In this document: piece by piece, positions 35,593-44,280 of the stretch
How positions within the stretch are numbered: position 1 is the stretch's first letter
Layout of the letters: each line of letters begins with the position of its first letter
Assembly (NCBI GenBank): GCA_004298115.1
Contig: SCRJ01000024.1
Span: forward strand, 1 to 44,280
Direction: 5' to 3'
DNA from: Acidobacteriota bacterium
GTDB taxonomy: Bacteria > Acidobacteriota > Thermoanaerobaculia > Thermoanaerobaculales > Thermoanaerobaculaceae
DNA: 44,280 nucleotides
Translations under genes and position numbers: made by a program
The notes under the pieces: model-generated
Databases searched by the model: none
Told to the model about the DNA's origin: nothing
The model's input: only the letters and a program-made list of their open reading frames with translations

Positions 35593-36648
35593 TCAGGGCG
35601 CGGCAGCCGGCTGGAACGCGCCCGCGGGGAGCACCGGCAGGGTGACGAAGTCGGCGGGGAGCGTGCCGGTGAGGCTGTCGAGAAACGCGACGATCTGCGT
35701 CACCTGCGCCTCCGTCAAGGCCTTGCCGAGCTGGACGCGCGCCATCACCCGCACCGCTTCCGGCAGCGTGGCCACCGAGCCGTCGTGGAAGTAGGGCGGC
35801 GTCATCGCCACGTTGCGCAGGCTCGGCACCTTGAAGACGTAGAGGTCGGCGCTCCGGTTGGTGACGTCGAACCGGCCCTTGTCGATCGCGGCGCTCTTCG
35901 TCGCCTTCCAGTACTCCTCGGCCACGCCGAACTTCTCGAACTCGCGGCCCCCGACCCCGACGCCGTCGTGGCAGTCGGCGCACCCGACCTGCATGAACGC
36001 CGCCAGCCCGGCCTTCGCCTCGGAGGAGAGCGCGGCCTCGTCGCCGCCGAGGTAGGCGTCGAACGGCGACGGGGTCAGCAGCGTCCGCTCGTACGCGCCG
36101 ATCGCCCGGCCCCAGTTCCGGGCGGTCACCGGGTCCGCCTCGCCCGGGAAGGCGCGGGCGAACCACCGGGTGTACTCCGGGATCGCCGCCAGGCGGGTCA
36201 TGGCCTCGCGATCGTTCGCGTTGCCGAAGCTGGGCGGTCCGACCAGGGCCTGGGTCGCCTGGTCCTCGACGGACGTCCGGTCCCCGCGCCAGTGCTCGAC
36301 GAACTGCAGCGCGGCGTTGAGGACGGTCGGGGCGTTGCGCGGGTTCTCGCGGCCGTGCACGCCGATCGGCTTGGCCAGACCGTCGGTGCCGTAGAGCGTG
36401 GGCTGGTGGCAGCGGGCGCAGCTCACGGTCCCGTCGGCCGAGACGCGCGGCTCGAAGTAGAGCAGCCTCCCCAACGCGACCTTTTCGGGGGTGATCGGGT
36501 TGGCCGGCGATGCGGCGACCGCCGGCAACGGTTTGAACGCCGCGAGCGCCTGCGCCCGCGGGTCCGGCGTCGCGGCCGGGGCGGCGAGCACGGACCAGAC
36601 GACCAACGCCGCCATTGCCACCACAGCGACGACGAGGCGAACTCTCAT
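35593..36648 (-). CDS. Di-haem cytochrome c peroxidase
   Basis: 351 residues of the bacterial CCP/MauG family: a periplasmic enzyme that reduces hydrogen peroxide with electrons from small cytochromes. A signal peptide (about 1-27) is followed by the first haem site CARCHQ (near 77), NPRNAPTVLNAALQ, the second haem site CADCHDG (near 223) and YFHDGSVATLPEAVR, including the conserved KVPSLRNVAMTPPYFHDG distal region. ATG 36648 has GGGAGG 5-6 nt upstream. A TATGAT -10 box (36781-36786) suggests a UTR of about 125 nt. It lies next to the DUF1579 gene in the same orientation. Confidence 0.93.
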   Translation of the reverse strand: MRVRLVVAVVAMAALVVWSVLAAPAATPDPRAQALAAFKPLPAVAASPANPITPEKVALGRLLYFEPRVSADGTVSCARCHQPTLYGTDGLAKPIGVHGRENPRNAPTVLNAALQFVEHWRGDRTSVEDQATQALVGPPSFGNANDREAMTRLAAIPEYTRWFARAFPGEADPVTARNWGRAIGAYERTLLTPSPFDAYLGGDEAALSSEAKAGLAAFMQVGCADCHDGVGVGGREFEKFGVAEEYWKATKSAAIDKGRFDVTNRSADLYVFKVPSLRNVAMTPPYFHDGSVATLPEAVRVMARVQLGKALTEAQVTQIVAFLDSLTGTLPADFVTLPVLPAGAFQPAAAP

Positions 36649-36847
36649 GTCGACCTCCCACGCCACACCGGTTCGGGCGACTCGACGCGGCACCTCCGAG
36701 GATCTGTGCCCGGCCTCCGATCGAACGGCCTGGCGCCGACGTCCATTCCTGCGCCGGCGCAGCGGCCGCCTCCGCGGCCGATCATACCCGCGTGAGCATC
36801 TCGATCTCCGCAGCGAGACCCGGGCGTCGCTCCGGGGCGATGCGCGG

Positions 36848-37780
36848 CTACGCCGGGTCCGGCGGCGGCGGCTGCTGCTCCGGGAGGATTGCGAAGCCCG
36901 CGTCGAACTGCGCCAGGAACTCCAGGGAGAAGGCGCGGTAGGTGACGAGGAACGGCAACAGGATCACCGTCCCGACGTAGGGGAGCGCGACCAGGAGCAG
37001 GCCGACGCAGCAGGTCAGCAGACCGGCGACGACGACTCCCACCCCGAGCGCGACGGCCAGCCCGAGCAGGAAGAGCCCGTACAGGAGAAAGCTCCCGAGA
37101 TGGGCCTCGATCCGCGGCAGGAGGCGGCGCCACGCCTCGACGGCGCCCACTCCGTCCTTGTACATCACCGGCACGACGAAGCCGTCGAGGAAGACGGAGA
37201 CGTAGGCGCACGCGACGCCCAAAACGAGTCCGGCGAGGGCGGCCAACGCCGTAATCGTGGCGGCGCGAACGTCGCCGAACCCGAACCCGGAGAACCCGCC
37301 TGCGCTCACCACGGCCAGCGTCCCCACGACCGCCACCGTGAAGATGCAGGCGATCACGAAGCCGAGCCGCCAGAAGAACAGGGAGTCGCCGCGCTGGGCG
37401 AAGCGCCGCCACGGCTCGACGATCCTGGCGCGCCCGTGGACCACGTTGTCGAGGAAGATGAACTTGCCCCGCGACGAGATCCACAGCAGCAGGAGGACGA
37501 TCACCGCGAGCACGGCGGCGCCGACGATGATCAGCGCGAGCCAGTTCGGGTGCGCCCGCAGGTGTTCCCAGGCGCCGCGCAGGGCCTGCCGGACGTGGAG
37601 CGACGGCACACGGTCGCGACTCGGGTTGAATCGGAACCCCCCGCCGCCGCCGCCGGCCAGCCCCGCCAGCCACGCCGAGAAGCCGATCACCAACCACGTG
37701 CCGAGGTTGAACGGCCTGAAGAGGATCCCCTTCATCCGCGCCCAGGCCCGCCGGAGCGGGGCCACGTAGTAGACGTTCAT
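36848..37780 (-). CDS. Polytopic membrane protein (DUF7544-like)
   Basis: 310 residues with about six hydrophobic segments (LVIGFSAWLAGLAGGG, LALIIVGAAVLAVIVLLLLWI, FVIACIFTVAVVGTLAVVSAG, ITALAALAGLVLGVACAYVSVFLDGFVVPVMY, FLLYGLFLLGLAVALGVGVVVAGLL, LPYVGTVILLPFLVTYRAFSLEFL). PFNLGTWLVIGFSAWLA near the N-terminus and the Pro-rich tail (PEQQPPPPDP) fit DUF7544-type proteins. The function is unknown. ATG 37780 has GGAGGG just upstream; a TATGCT box at 37808-37813 is a probable -10. Confidence 0.8.
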   Translation of the reverse strand: MNVYYVAPLRRAWARMKGILFRPFNLGTWLVIGFSAWLAGLAGGGGGGFRFNPSRDRVPSLHVRQALRGAWEHLRAHPNWLALIIVGAAVLAVIVLLLLWISSRGKFIFLDNVVHGRARIVEPWRRFAQRGDSLFFWRLGFVIACIFTVAVVGTLAVVSAGGFSGFGFGDVRAATITALAALAGLVLGVACAYVSVFLDGFVVPVMYKDGVGAVEAWRRLLPRIEAHLGSFLLYGLFLLGLAVALGVGVVVAGLLTCCVGLLLVALPYVGTVILLPFLVTYRAFSLEFLAQFDAGFAILPEQQPPPPDPA

Positions 37781-38039
37781 CGTCCCTCCGCCCTGATCGT
37801 CGCTCCAGCATACGTCCCTTCTCCCGGTGCGGTTCACGACCGGAGCCCGCGCGTGCGGCCGCGATTGCACCTCCCACCCGATCGTGCCGCGCCTGACGCA
37901 TGCGACGCTCGATCTCGCGAACCGGCAGCCGGTCGGCAGTCGACCACGCCCGGGCGATGCTGCCGGGACAACGGCGACGACCGTTCGCCGCCAACCGAGA
38001 GGCCGGCCCGCTCGCTCAATCAGGCCCCGAACTGGTCGC

Positions 38040-38070
38040 TTGTACGCGGCCGCCGGCGGCGTGACACAAT
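38040..38070 (+). promoter_or_regulatory. Promoter abutting the SUMF1-TPR gene start
   Basis: TTGTAC (38040-38045), a 19-nt spacer and CACAAT (38065-38070) ending 6 nt before ATG 38077. This predicts a leaderless mRNA. The spacer is longer than optimal. Confidence 0.45.
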
Positions 38071-38076
38071 GCGCGG

Positions 38077-39822
38077 ATGCGGACCCCGTGTTTTTCGGCG
38101 CGCATCGCGGTAGTGACGGCGGTCGCGGTCCTGTGTGCCGGAGCGGCGCTCGGCTTCGGCCGGATCACGGCGCGAAACGGCGACGTGGTGACGCTGTCCG
38201 TCGGTTCGCGCGACGGCGTCGAGGCCGGGATGAGCGGCGATGTCGTCAAGGTGGTGGAGGCCGGAGGGCAGGCGCAACCGACCGTGATCGCCTCGTTCGT
38301 CGTCACCGAGGTCGGCGAACGGTCGAGCCGGGCTCGCCTGGAGAGGATCCAGGCCGGCTTCGACGGCGATCCGATGCTGGGCCTTCCGGTCGCATTCGAC
38401 AGGCCCCTGAAGAAGCCGGAGGCCGCGGGGCCGGCGGCGCAGGCAACGCCGCCTCCGTCGACTCAGCAGGCGCCGGCCCCGACCGCGTCCGCCGCGCCGC
38501 CCCCGGCAACGCAGGGAACGCCACCCGCCAACCTCACCCCACAACTTTCGGGCGATCCGGTCCAGCTGCTGAACCAGGCCGGCGCCGCCTGGGACCGGCA
38601 GGAGTGGGAACGGGCGGCCGAGCTGTACGAGGCCCTGCTCCGGGTGATGCCGGACGACCCGATGGCGGTCAAGCGGGCCGCGGCGGCGCGGGCGAAGGTC
38701 CAGGCCGCGCAGGCGGCGCTCGCGCAGGAGCGCACGAACCTCCCCGTCTACCGCGAGAAGGCGAAGGCGTTCCTCGACGCCGGCAACTGGAACGCCGCCG
38801 TCGAGTGGCTGCAGAGGATCGCCGCCGCTGACCCGAACGACGCCTACCTGGCCTCGGTGGTGGAGGGCCGGCGGCACGACGCCGAGCGGGCGCTCGCCGA
38901 GGGACGCTTCGACGACGCGGTCAGGGAGTGCCAGGCGGCGCTCGCGGTCTCGGCTCCGCCTTCGCCGGCGATCAAGGCGCTGCTGGGGCAGGCGCGCGCC
39001 GGGCAGGTGAAGCGCTGGCTCGCCGAGGGCGACGGCGACCTGGCGCGGGGCGACGTCCCCGCCGCGCGGGCGGCGTGGGACCGGGTCGCGGCCGTCGATC
39101 CGCACAACGCGGGGCTCGACGAGAGGCTGACGAAGCTCGACTGGGTGAGGATCCCGGCCGGGACATTCGAGATGGGCTGCGTCCCCGCGGACGTCGAGTG
39201 CGCCGCCAACGAGAAACCGCGCCACGCGGTCACGATCGACACGCCGTTCCTGATGATGATCAGGCCCGTGACCGTCGCGCAGTACCGCCGGTTCGTGCAA
39301 TCCACCGGGCGCGCGGCGGCGCCGGCGCCGGCGTTCGCGCAGGGCGACGATCACCCGGTGGTCGGCGTCGATTGGAACGACGCCGTGGCGTACTGCTCGT
39401 GGGCCGGCGGCCGCCTGCCGACGGAAGCCGAGTGGGAGTACGCGGCCCGGGGCGGCCAGGACGGGCTGAAGTACCCGTGGGGCAATTCGATCAGCCACGA
39501 GAACGCGAACTTCAAGGGAACGGGCGGCCGCGACCAGTGGAAGTACACGTCGCCCGTCGGCTCGTTCGACGCGAACGGGTTCGGCCTGTTCGACATGGCC
39601 GGGAACGTGTGGGAGTGGTGCGCCGACCCGTACGGCGAGACGTACTACGCGAGCTCGCCGTCGGTCGACCCGCAGGGGCCCCCGTCCGGGAGCTCGCGGG
39701 TGTTGCGCGGGGGATCGTGGGACTTCGACCCGAAGAGCCTGCGCGCCTCCTTCCGAGGCTGGATCCTGCCGTGGGGCGGGTGCGACAGCGGCGGCTTCCG
39801 TTGCGTCCGTCCGGCCCCCTGA
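38077..39822 (+). CDS. Exported TPR protein with SUMF1 (formylglycine-generating-enzyme-like) domain
   Basis: 581 residues. A signal peptide (about 1-26, GAALGF) precedes a small beta domain (about 27-110, ITARNGDVVTLSVGSRDGVEAGM, as in FlgT/YcfL-like extracytoplasmic modules). A Pro/Ala-rich linker follows (about 112-155), then three to four TPRs (160-340) and a SUMF1 domain (350-581). The SUMF1 motifs are clear: VRIPAGTFEMG, HAVTIDTPFLMMIRPVTVAQYRRFV, HPVVGVDWNDAVAYCSWAGGRLPTEAEWEYAARGG, NVWEWCADPYG and GFRCVRP. Most such proteins do not make formylglycine, so enzyme activity is not assumed. ATG 38077 has no ribosome binding site. Confidence 0.92.
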   Translation: MRTPCFSARIAVVTAVAVLCAGAALGFGRITARNGDVVTLSVGSRDGVEAGMSGDVVKVVEAGGQAQPTVIASFVVTEVGERSSRARLERIQAGFDGDPMLGLPVAFDRPLKKPEAAGPAAQATPPPSTQQAPAPTASAAPPPATQGTPPANLTPQLSGDPVQLLNQAGAAWDRQEWERAAELYEALLRVMPDDPMAVKRAAAARAKVQAAQAALAQERTNLPVYREKAKAFLDAGNWNAAVEWLQRIAAADPNDAYLASVVEGRRHDAERALAEGRFDDAVRECQAALAVSAPPSPAIKALLGQARAGQVKRWLAEGDGDLARGDVPAARAAWDRVAAVDPHNAGLDERLTKLDWVRIPAGTFEMGCVPADVECAANEKPRHAVTIDTPFLMMIRPVTVAQYRRFVQSTGRAAAPAPAFAQGDDHPVVGVDWNDAVAYCSWAGGRLPTEAEWEYAARGGQDGLKYPWGNSISHENANFKGTGGRDQWKYTSPVGSFDANGFGLFDMAGNVWEWCADPYGETYYASSPSVDPQGPPSGSSRVLRGGSWDFDPKSLRASFRGWILPWGGCDSGGFRCVRPAP

Positions 39823-39890
39823 CGCGGCCGCCCGGTTTCCCGCCCGGCCGGGGCCGTCGTCCCTCGTGAACCTCCGCCCGGCCGGGACCG

Positions 39891-39896
39891 TATGAT
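39891..39896 (+). promoter_or_regulatory. -10 box of the tricorn protease gene
   Basis: TATGAT lies 58 nt before ATG 39955. No good -35 hexamer can be seen at 16-18 nt, so it may need an activator or another sigma factor. Confidence 0.4.
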
Positions 39897-39954
39897 CGGG
39901 CGGATCGACAGCGTGACCCGCGCAAACCCGACAGAACTGGAGACAGGAGGGAAC

Positions 39955-42900
39955 ATGAGTTCTCGAGCCCGTGGTGTGCTCGCAATTACCGGTCTTTTGC
40001 TGGCGGCGGCCTGGTGTGCGGCCGGCACCGAGTCGCGCGCCTACCTTCGCTACCCTGACATCAACGGCACGCGCATCGTCTTCGCCGCCGAGGACGACCT
40101 CTGGGTCGTCGGCGACGCCGGGGGCATCGCGCGCCGCCTGACGTCCCACCCGGGCACGGAGTACTTCCCGCGCTTCTCGCCGGACGGGAAGTGGATCGCC
40201 TTCACCGGGGAGTACGACGGCAACCAGGACGTCTTCGTGGTACCGGCCGAGGGCGGCGAGCCCAAGCGGCTCACCTGGTACCCGGGCCCGGACCAGGTGG
40301 TCGGCTGGACGCCGGACAGCACCAGGGTCCTGTTCCGCAGCCACGCCGAGAACCCGGAGGCGTGGGAGCTCTTCGCCGTCCGCCTCGACGGTTCCGACCC
40401 CGAGAAGCTCCCGGTCGGCTGGGCCGCGCGGATCGACATCGACCCGGTCTCCGGGATGTGGGCGTTCAACCGCGTGACCTCGGAGGGGCGCACCTGGAAG
40501 CGCTACCGCGGGGGCATGGCGACCGACATCTGGGTCGGTCGCCCGGACAGGGCCGACTTCAAGAAGGTGAGCCCGTTCACGTGCCCGCAGGAGTTCCCCA
40601 TGTGGCACGCGGGCAGGATCTACTTCCTGTGCGACGAGGGCGGCACCGCCAACATCTGGTCGATGAAGCCGGACGGCTCGGACCCCAGACGGCACACCGA
40701 CTTCAAGGAGTGGGACGCGCGCTGGCCGGCGATGAGCCGGGACGGCAGGATCGCCTTCACCCTGGGGGCCGACATCGAGATCTTCAACGCCGCCGACGAC
40801 TCGGTCCGCAAGGTGGACGTCGAGGTCCCGAGCGACCGCGTGCTCACCCGGGAGCGCTTCCCCGAGGCGGCCCGCACGCTGACCGAGTTCGAGATCGCCC
40901 CCAAGGGCGACCGGATCGCGGTCGTGACGCGGGGCGAGATCTTCACCATCCCCGTCAAGGACGGGCCGACGATGCCGGTCACGCACGGCTCCGCCGCGCG
41001 GGAGAGGGGCGTCGGTTTCTCGCCGGACGGTTCGCGCCTCGTGTACGTCACCGATGCCCCGGGCGAGGAGGAGATCCGAACCCTCGACTCCTGGGGGCGC
41101 GGGGCGCCCAAGGTGGTCGAGCCGGCCGGCACCAGCGGCTATCACTTCGCGCCGGCGTGGTCGCCGGACGGAAAGCTCATCGCCTACGCCGACCAGACGC
41201 ACTCGCTGTACGTCGTACCGGCCGAGGGCGGCGCCGCGAAGCTCGTGGACCACAGCGGCCAGTCGGCGATCCTCGACTACACCTGGAGTCCGGACGGACG
41301 GTGGCTCGCCTACTCGCGGGCGGCCCGCACCGACTACTCGAGCGTCTGCATCTACGATTCCCGGGACGCGAAGGTGCACGTCGTCAGCGGCGAGTTCACG
41401 AACGACTTCTCTCCCGCGTGGGATCCCGAGGGACGCTACCTGTACTTCCTGTCGAGCCGGGCCACCAACCCCGTGCTCGCCTCCAACGACTCCAACGTGA
41501 TCGAGACGAAGAACGTCCAGCCGTTCATGGTCCTGCTGCGCAGGGACGTCCCCAACCCGTTCGCCGCCACGAAAGGCCTTCCCGAGGAGCCCAAGAAGGC
41601 CGACACGGCGAAGCCCGACGAGAAGAGCGGCAAAACCGGCACGGCCGGCAAGGCCGAGGAGAAGGACGCGGCGACCAAGCCGGTCGCGATCGACTTCGAC
41701 GGCCTCGCCCAGCGCTACGTCGCCCTGCCCGACGTCGAGCGCGGGCAGTACGCGGACATCGCGGCGACGGCGAAGTTCGTCTATTTCCTGTCGAACCCGA
41801 TCAAGGGCATGGACGAGCAGCCGGCGTTGTTCGAGGATGGCCAACCGGACGCCACCCTCTACAGCTACGACCTCGACAAGAAGAAGCTGAAGCCGTTCGC
41901 GGAGGGCGTGTCGGGCTTCGTGATCGCCCGCAAGGCCGACAAGCTCGCGGTGATGAAGAAGCGCGGGGAGATCTTCGTCTTCGACGCCGGGGCGGCCGCT
42001 GCCGATCCCGGCGAGGCCAAGGTCTCGCTGTCGGGCGTCGTCGTCGAGCTCGACCCGCGTGAGGAGTGGGCGCAGATCTTCCACGAGGCGTGGCGTCAGG
42101 AACGCGACTTCTACTGGGATCCGGGGATGGGAGGCCTCGACTGGAAGGCGATCGGCGCCCATTACGCCACGCTGCTTCCCCGGCTCGCGGACCGCAACGA
42201 CCTCAGCGATCTCATCGGCGAGATGATCGGCGAGCTCAACACCTCGCACACGTACGTGTTCGGCGGCGACCCCGGGGTCCACGTGCCCCGCATCTCGACG
42301 GGGCTTCTCGGCGTCGACGTCAAGCGCGAGGGCGACGCGTACAGGATCGTCCGCATCTACCGGGGCGATCCCGCCGACAACGTGCGCTCGCCGCTCGACG
42401 AGCCCGGTGTGAACGTCTCCGAGGGCGATTACGTCCTGGCCGTCAACCACCGCCCGTTCGCCGCGGACAAGCCGTTCATCGCGGCGTTCGAGGACCTTGC
42501 CGGGAAGGACGTCGTCCTCACCGTCAACGCGAAAGCGGCCGCCGCAGGGGCCCGTGACGTCGTGGTCAAGCCCCTGGGAAGCGACGCCGAGCTGCGCTAC
42601 GCGGACTGGGTGCGGGGGAACCGGGCGTACGTGTCGGCGAAGACCGGCGGGAAGATCGGCTACATCCACCTCACCGACATGATGGGCGCAGGGATGACCG
42701 AGTTCGACACCTGGTATTACCCCCAGCTCGACAAGCAGGGGTTGGTGATCGACGTCCGCTGGAACCACGGCGGTTTCGTCTCGGAGATCATCCTCGAGAG
42801 GCTGCGCCGGAAGCTGGACGCGTTCGGGCTGGCGCGCGGAGGCAACCGATCGACGTACCCGTTCCGAACCCTCAACGGCCCGTTCGTCGTCGTGACCAAC

Positions 42901-43281
42901 CAGTTCGCCGGTTCCGACGGCGACATCTTTCCGGCGGCGGTCCAGATCGAGAGGCTGGCGCCCGTGATCGGCATGCGCTCGTGGGGCGGGGTGATCGGCA
43001 TCTACGGCATCCGCCCCCTCGTGGACATGGGACTTCTCACCGAGCCGGAAGGGTCGTGGAACGACCCGCGACGCGGTTGGACGATCGAGAACCACGGCGT
43101 CGACCCGGACATCGTCGTGGAGAACCTCCCGCAGGACGTCGCGAAGGGCAAGGACGCCCAGCTCGACCGCGCCATCGCCGAGGTGACGAGGCTCTCTCAG
43201 GCGCACCCGCCGCTCGAGCCGAAGCTCGACCCGATCCGCAATCGGAGCCGGGCGGCGTTCGCCAAGGAGCTGAGTCACTGA
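39955..43281 (+). CDS. Exported tricorn protease homologue (S41 family)
   Basis: 1108 residues; a large serine protease that degrades oligopeptides. A signal peptide (about 1-25) is followed by two beta-propellers with repeated FSPDGKWIAF/WSPDGRWLAY blades (30-340 and 345-680). A Lys/Glu/Ala-rich linker (about 545-575) interrupts the second. A C1 helical part, a PDZ domain (about 775-870) and the S41 catalytic domain complete it. The tricorn tetrad is readable: Ser764-His765 in NTSHTYVFGG, nucleophile Ser987 in FAGSDGD, and Glu1045 in WTIENHGVDPD. ATG 39955 follows AGGAGG. Unlike archaeal tricorn it should act in the periplasm. A strong hairpin terminates the gene. Confidence 0.94.
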   Translation: MSSRARGVLAITGLLLAAAWCAAGTESRAYLRYPDINGTRIVFAAEDDLWVVGDAGGIARRLTSHPGTEYFPRFSPDGKWIAFTGEYDGNQDVFVVPAEGGEPKRLTWYPGPDQVVGWTPDSTRVLFRSHAENPEAWELFAVRLDGSDPEKLPVGWAARIDIDPVSGMWAFNRVTSEGRTWKRYRGGMATDIWVGRPDRADFKKVSPFTCPQEFPMWHAGRIYFLCDEGGTANIWSMKPDGSDPRRHTDFKEWDARWPAMSRDGRIAFTLGADIEIFNAADDSVRKVDVEVPSDRVLTRERFPEAARTLTEFEIAPKGDRIAVVTRGEIFTIPVKDGPTMPVTHGSAARERGVGFSPDGSRLVYVTDAPGEEEIRTLDSWGRGAPKVVEPAGTSGYHFAPAWSPDGKLIAYADQTHSLYVVPAEGGAAKLVDHSGQSAILDYTWSPDGRWLAYSRAARTDYSSVCIYDSRDAKVHVVSGEFTNDFSPAWDPEGRYLYFLSSRATNPVLASNDSNVIETKNVQPFMVLLRRDVPNPFAATKGLPEEPKKADTAKPDEKSGKTGTAGKAEEKDAATKPVAIDFDGLAQRYVALPDVERGQYADIAATAKFVYFLSNPIKGMDEQPALFEDGQPDATLYSYDLDKKKLKPFAEGVSGFVIARKADKLAVMKKRGEIFVFDAGAAAADPGEAKVSLSGVVVELDPREEWAQIFHEAWRQERDFYWDPGMGGLDWKAIGAHYATLLPRLADRNDLSDLIGEMIGELNTSHTYVFGGDPGVHVPRISTGLLGVDVKREGDAYRIVRIYRGDPADNVRSPLDEPGVNVSEGDYVLAVNHRPFAADKPFIAAFEDLAGKDVVLTVNAKAAAAGARDVVVKPLGSDAELRYADWVRGNRAYVSAKTGGKIGYIHLTDMMGAGMTEFDTWYYPQLDKQGLVIDVRWNHGGFVSEIILERLRRKLDAFGLARGGNRSTYPFRTLNGPFVVVTNQFAGSDGDIFPAAVQIERLAPVIGMRSWGGVIGIYGIRPLVDMGLLTEPEGSWNDPRRGWTIENHGVDPDIVVENLPQDVAKGKDAQLDRAIAEVTRLSQAHPPLEPKLDPIRNRSRAAFAKELSH

Positions 43282-43300
43282 AGCCCGGCAGAGTGATGCC

Positions 43301-43337
43301 GGGGGGTGCAGGCGGCGACTGGCCGCCTGCACCCCCC
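43301..43337 (+). terminator. 16-bp hairpin terminator of the tricorn gene
   Basis: A perfect 16-bp GC-rich stem (43301-43316 with 43322-43337) and a 5-nt loop, beginning 19 nt after the stop. No T-run follows, but the stem is very stable. Confidence 0.75.
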
Positions 43338-43490
43338 TCGCGTGACGGGGGCGCACCGGGACCGGGAATCGGCGTTTCACCCTTCTCACTTCGTGAGGGT
43401 GCCTCACGTGATCGTGTGCGGTGTCGTCGCGGCGTCCCCGAGCACCAGGAGGAGGTCAGACGCGTTGTGTGCACAAAGGAGGGATCACCG

Positions 43491-44280
43491 ATGATCGCCA
43501 CACGCCGTCGTCAGTCAGGCCAACTCAGGCCGCCCGCGCACGCGGCGGCCGCCGCCCCAGCCACAACCGTTCGGGCGCGCGCCCGCTGCGCCACACTGCT
43601 GACGCTGATCGCGTCGGGCGCGACGTGGGCCGCGGCGCAGCCGGCGACGCTGCCGCTTCCGGTCGTCGCGGGGACGATCGAGTCCGCGAAGGTGGGGGAG
43701 GCGCGCCCGTTCTGGGTCTCGTTGCCGGACGGATACGGCGCGACCGGCGAGCCCTACGCCGTGCTCTACATGCTGGACGGCGAGTTCAACTTCAACTCCG
43801 GCGCGATCGGCGGCCTGCGCTGGGCCGCCTCGCTCGGCGAGATCCCGGAGTTCATCGTCGTCGGGATCCCGAACACCGACCGCGCCAAGGACATGTTCCA
43901 GGAGGAGGTGACGTTCTCCGACGGCAGCAAGGCGGGCGGGCGCGCCGACCGGTTCCTGGAGTTCATCCAGACCGAGTTGATCCCGTACGTCGACCGGACG
44001 TACCGCACGCAGCCGTACCGGGTGCTCTACGGCACCTCGAACACCGGGTTCACCGCGGTGTACGCGCTGCTCCACCGGCCGGAGCTGGCTTCGTCGTACG
44101 TCGCCGCCAGCGCGACGCTCCGGCTGCCCGGCTTCCTCGCGGAGCGCGACGAGCGGATCCGGACGTTCGCCGGCGGCCGGCGGCGGCTCGTCCTCGTCAT
44201 GGGCGAGCAGGACCTGCCGACCGTCCTCGTCGAGAACGGCGCCCTCAAGGAGAAGGTGGAGATGCTGGCCCCGGCGGGCC
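43491..44280 (+). CDS. Exported esterase-like alpha/beta hydrolase (C-terminus cut by window edge)
   Basis: 263 residues are visible and the frame is open at the right edge. A long Arg-rich N-terminus leads to a hydrophobic signal (CATLLTLIASGATWAAAQ, about 38-55). The body matches the esterase D/feruloyl-esterase-like family (PF00756 type): RPFWVSLPDGYGATGEPYAVLYMLDGEFNF, EFIVVGIPNTDRAKDM, FIQTELIPYVDRTYRTQPYRVLYG. The nucleophile elbow reads GTSNTG with Ser183, a variant of GxSxGG. ASSYVAASATL follows as in the family. ATG 43491 has GGAGG 8 nt upstream. It probably hydrolyses an ester or peptidyl substrate in the periplasm. The His of the triad is outside the window. Confidence 0.88.
   Translation, partial: MIATRRRQSGQLRPPAHAAAAAPATTVRARARCATLLTLIASGATWAAAQPATLPLPVVAGTIESAKVGEARPFWVSLPDGYGATGEPYAVLYMLDGEFNFNSGAIGGLRWAASLGEIPEFIVVGIPNTDRAKDMFQEEVTFSDGSKAGGRADRFLEFIQTELIPYVDRTYRTQPYRVLYGTSNTGFTAVYALLHRPELASSYVAASATLRLPGFLAERDERIRTFAGGRRRLVLVMGEQDLPTVLVENGALKEKVEMLAPAG

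Noticed and set aside
38020-43407. A minus-strand open frame of about 1,795 codons across the tricorn and SUMF1 genes
   Set aside because: It is the antisense shadow of two well-supported plus-strand genes in GC-rich DNA; its translation is Arg/Asp/Val-rich with no domain.

Overview
The window is GC-rich chromosomal DNA (roughly 70% GC by eye) with mostly single genes or two-gene units on both strands. The gene types suggest an Acidobacteriota-like soil or sediment bacterium. They include a reaction-centre-type two-haem cytochrome c subunit without photosynthesis genes nearby, a bacterial tricorn protease, a Ser/Thr kinase fused to TPRs, a PadR-controlled gene, a di-haem peroxidase and DUF1579/DoxX proteins. 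This placement is an inference: no rRNA or other phylogenetic marker is present. I saw no tRNA, rRNA or CRISPR array.

Layout. 1-2112: GAF-GAF-PAS histidine kinase, cut by the left edge. 2266-7925: two minus-strand metallopeptidase genes (M28 and M24) separated by a complete plus-strand group II intron (4691-6719). 8078-12298: DUF1697, a PadR/DUF2812 pair with a clear operator-promoter, a secreted unknown protein, DUF488, SEC-C and a SnoaL-like protein. 12404-20478: a 5'-truncated metallo-beta-lactamase-fold remnant, a secreted PKD-like protein, a membrane protein, a uroporphyrinogen-decarboxylase-family enzyme, a dead gene tail, an MFS transporter, a VOC protein and an APC permease. 20625-28040: a diguanylate cyclase, divergent genes for a secreted Hcp-like and a secreted ankyrin protein, a kinase-TPR receptor and a small secreted protein. 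28298-37780: ABM protein, CusF-like protein, RsgA, a tiny Cys-rich protein, reaction-centre-type cytochrome c, nitroreductase, DoxX, DUF1579, cytochrome c peroxidase and membrane proteins. 38077-44280: TPR-SUMF1 protein, tricorn protease with a strong terminator, and an esterase cut by the right edge.

Themes. Many products are exported or face the envelope: peptidases, periplasmic haem proteins, small secreted unknowns and sensory proteins. Three reading frames (24899, 30677, 38077) start 6-7 nt after a -10-like hexamer and have no ribosome binding site, which suggests leaderless mRNAs. One of these is a 31-codon upstream frame whose stop overlaps the GTG start of the kinase. Several intergenic gaps keep only the 3' tails of lost genes (MBL-fold, DUF3617-like, cysteine-synthase-like, V4R-like). 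I found no convincing large new multi-gene system. The best leads are the leaderless uORF-kinase arrangement, the PadR/DUF2812 switch, the signal-peptide-bearing orphan Hcp-like protein and the M28 peptidase with an altered catalytic position.
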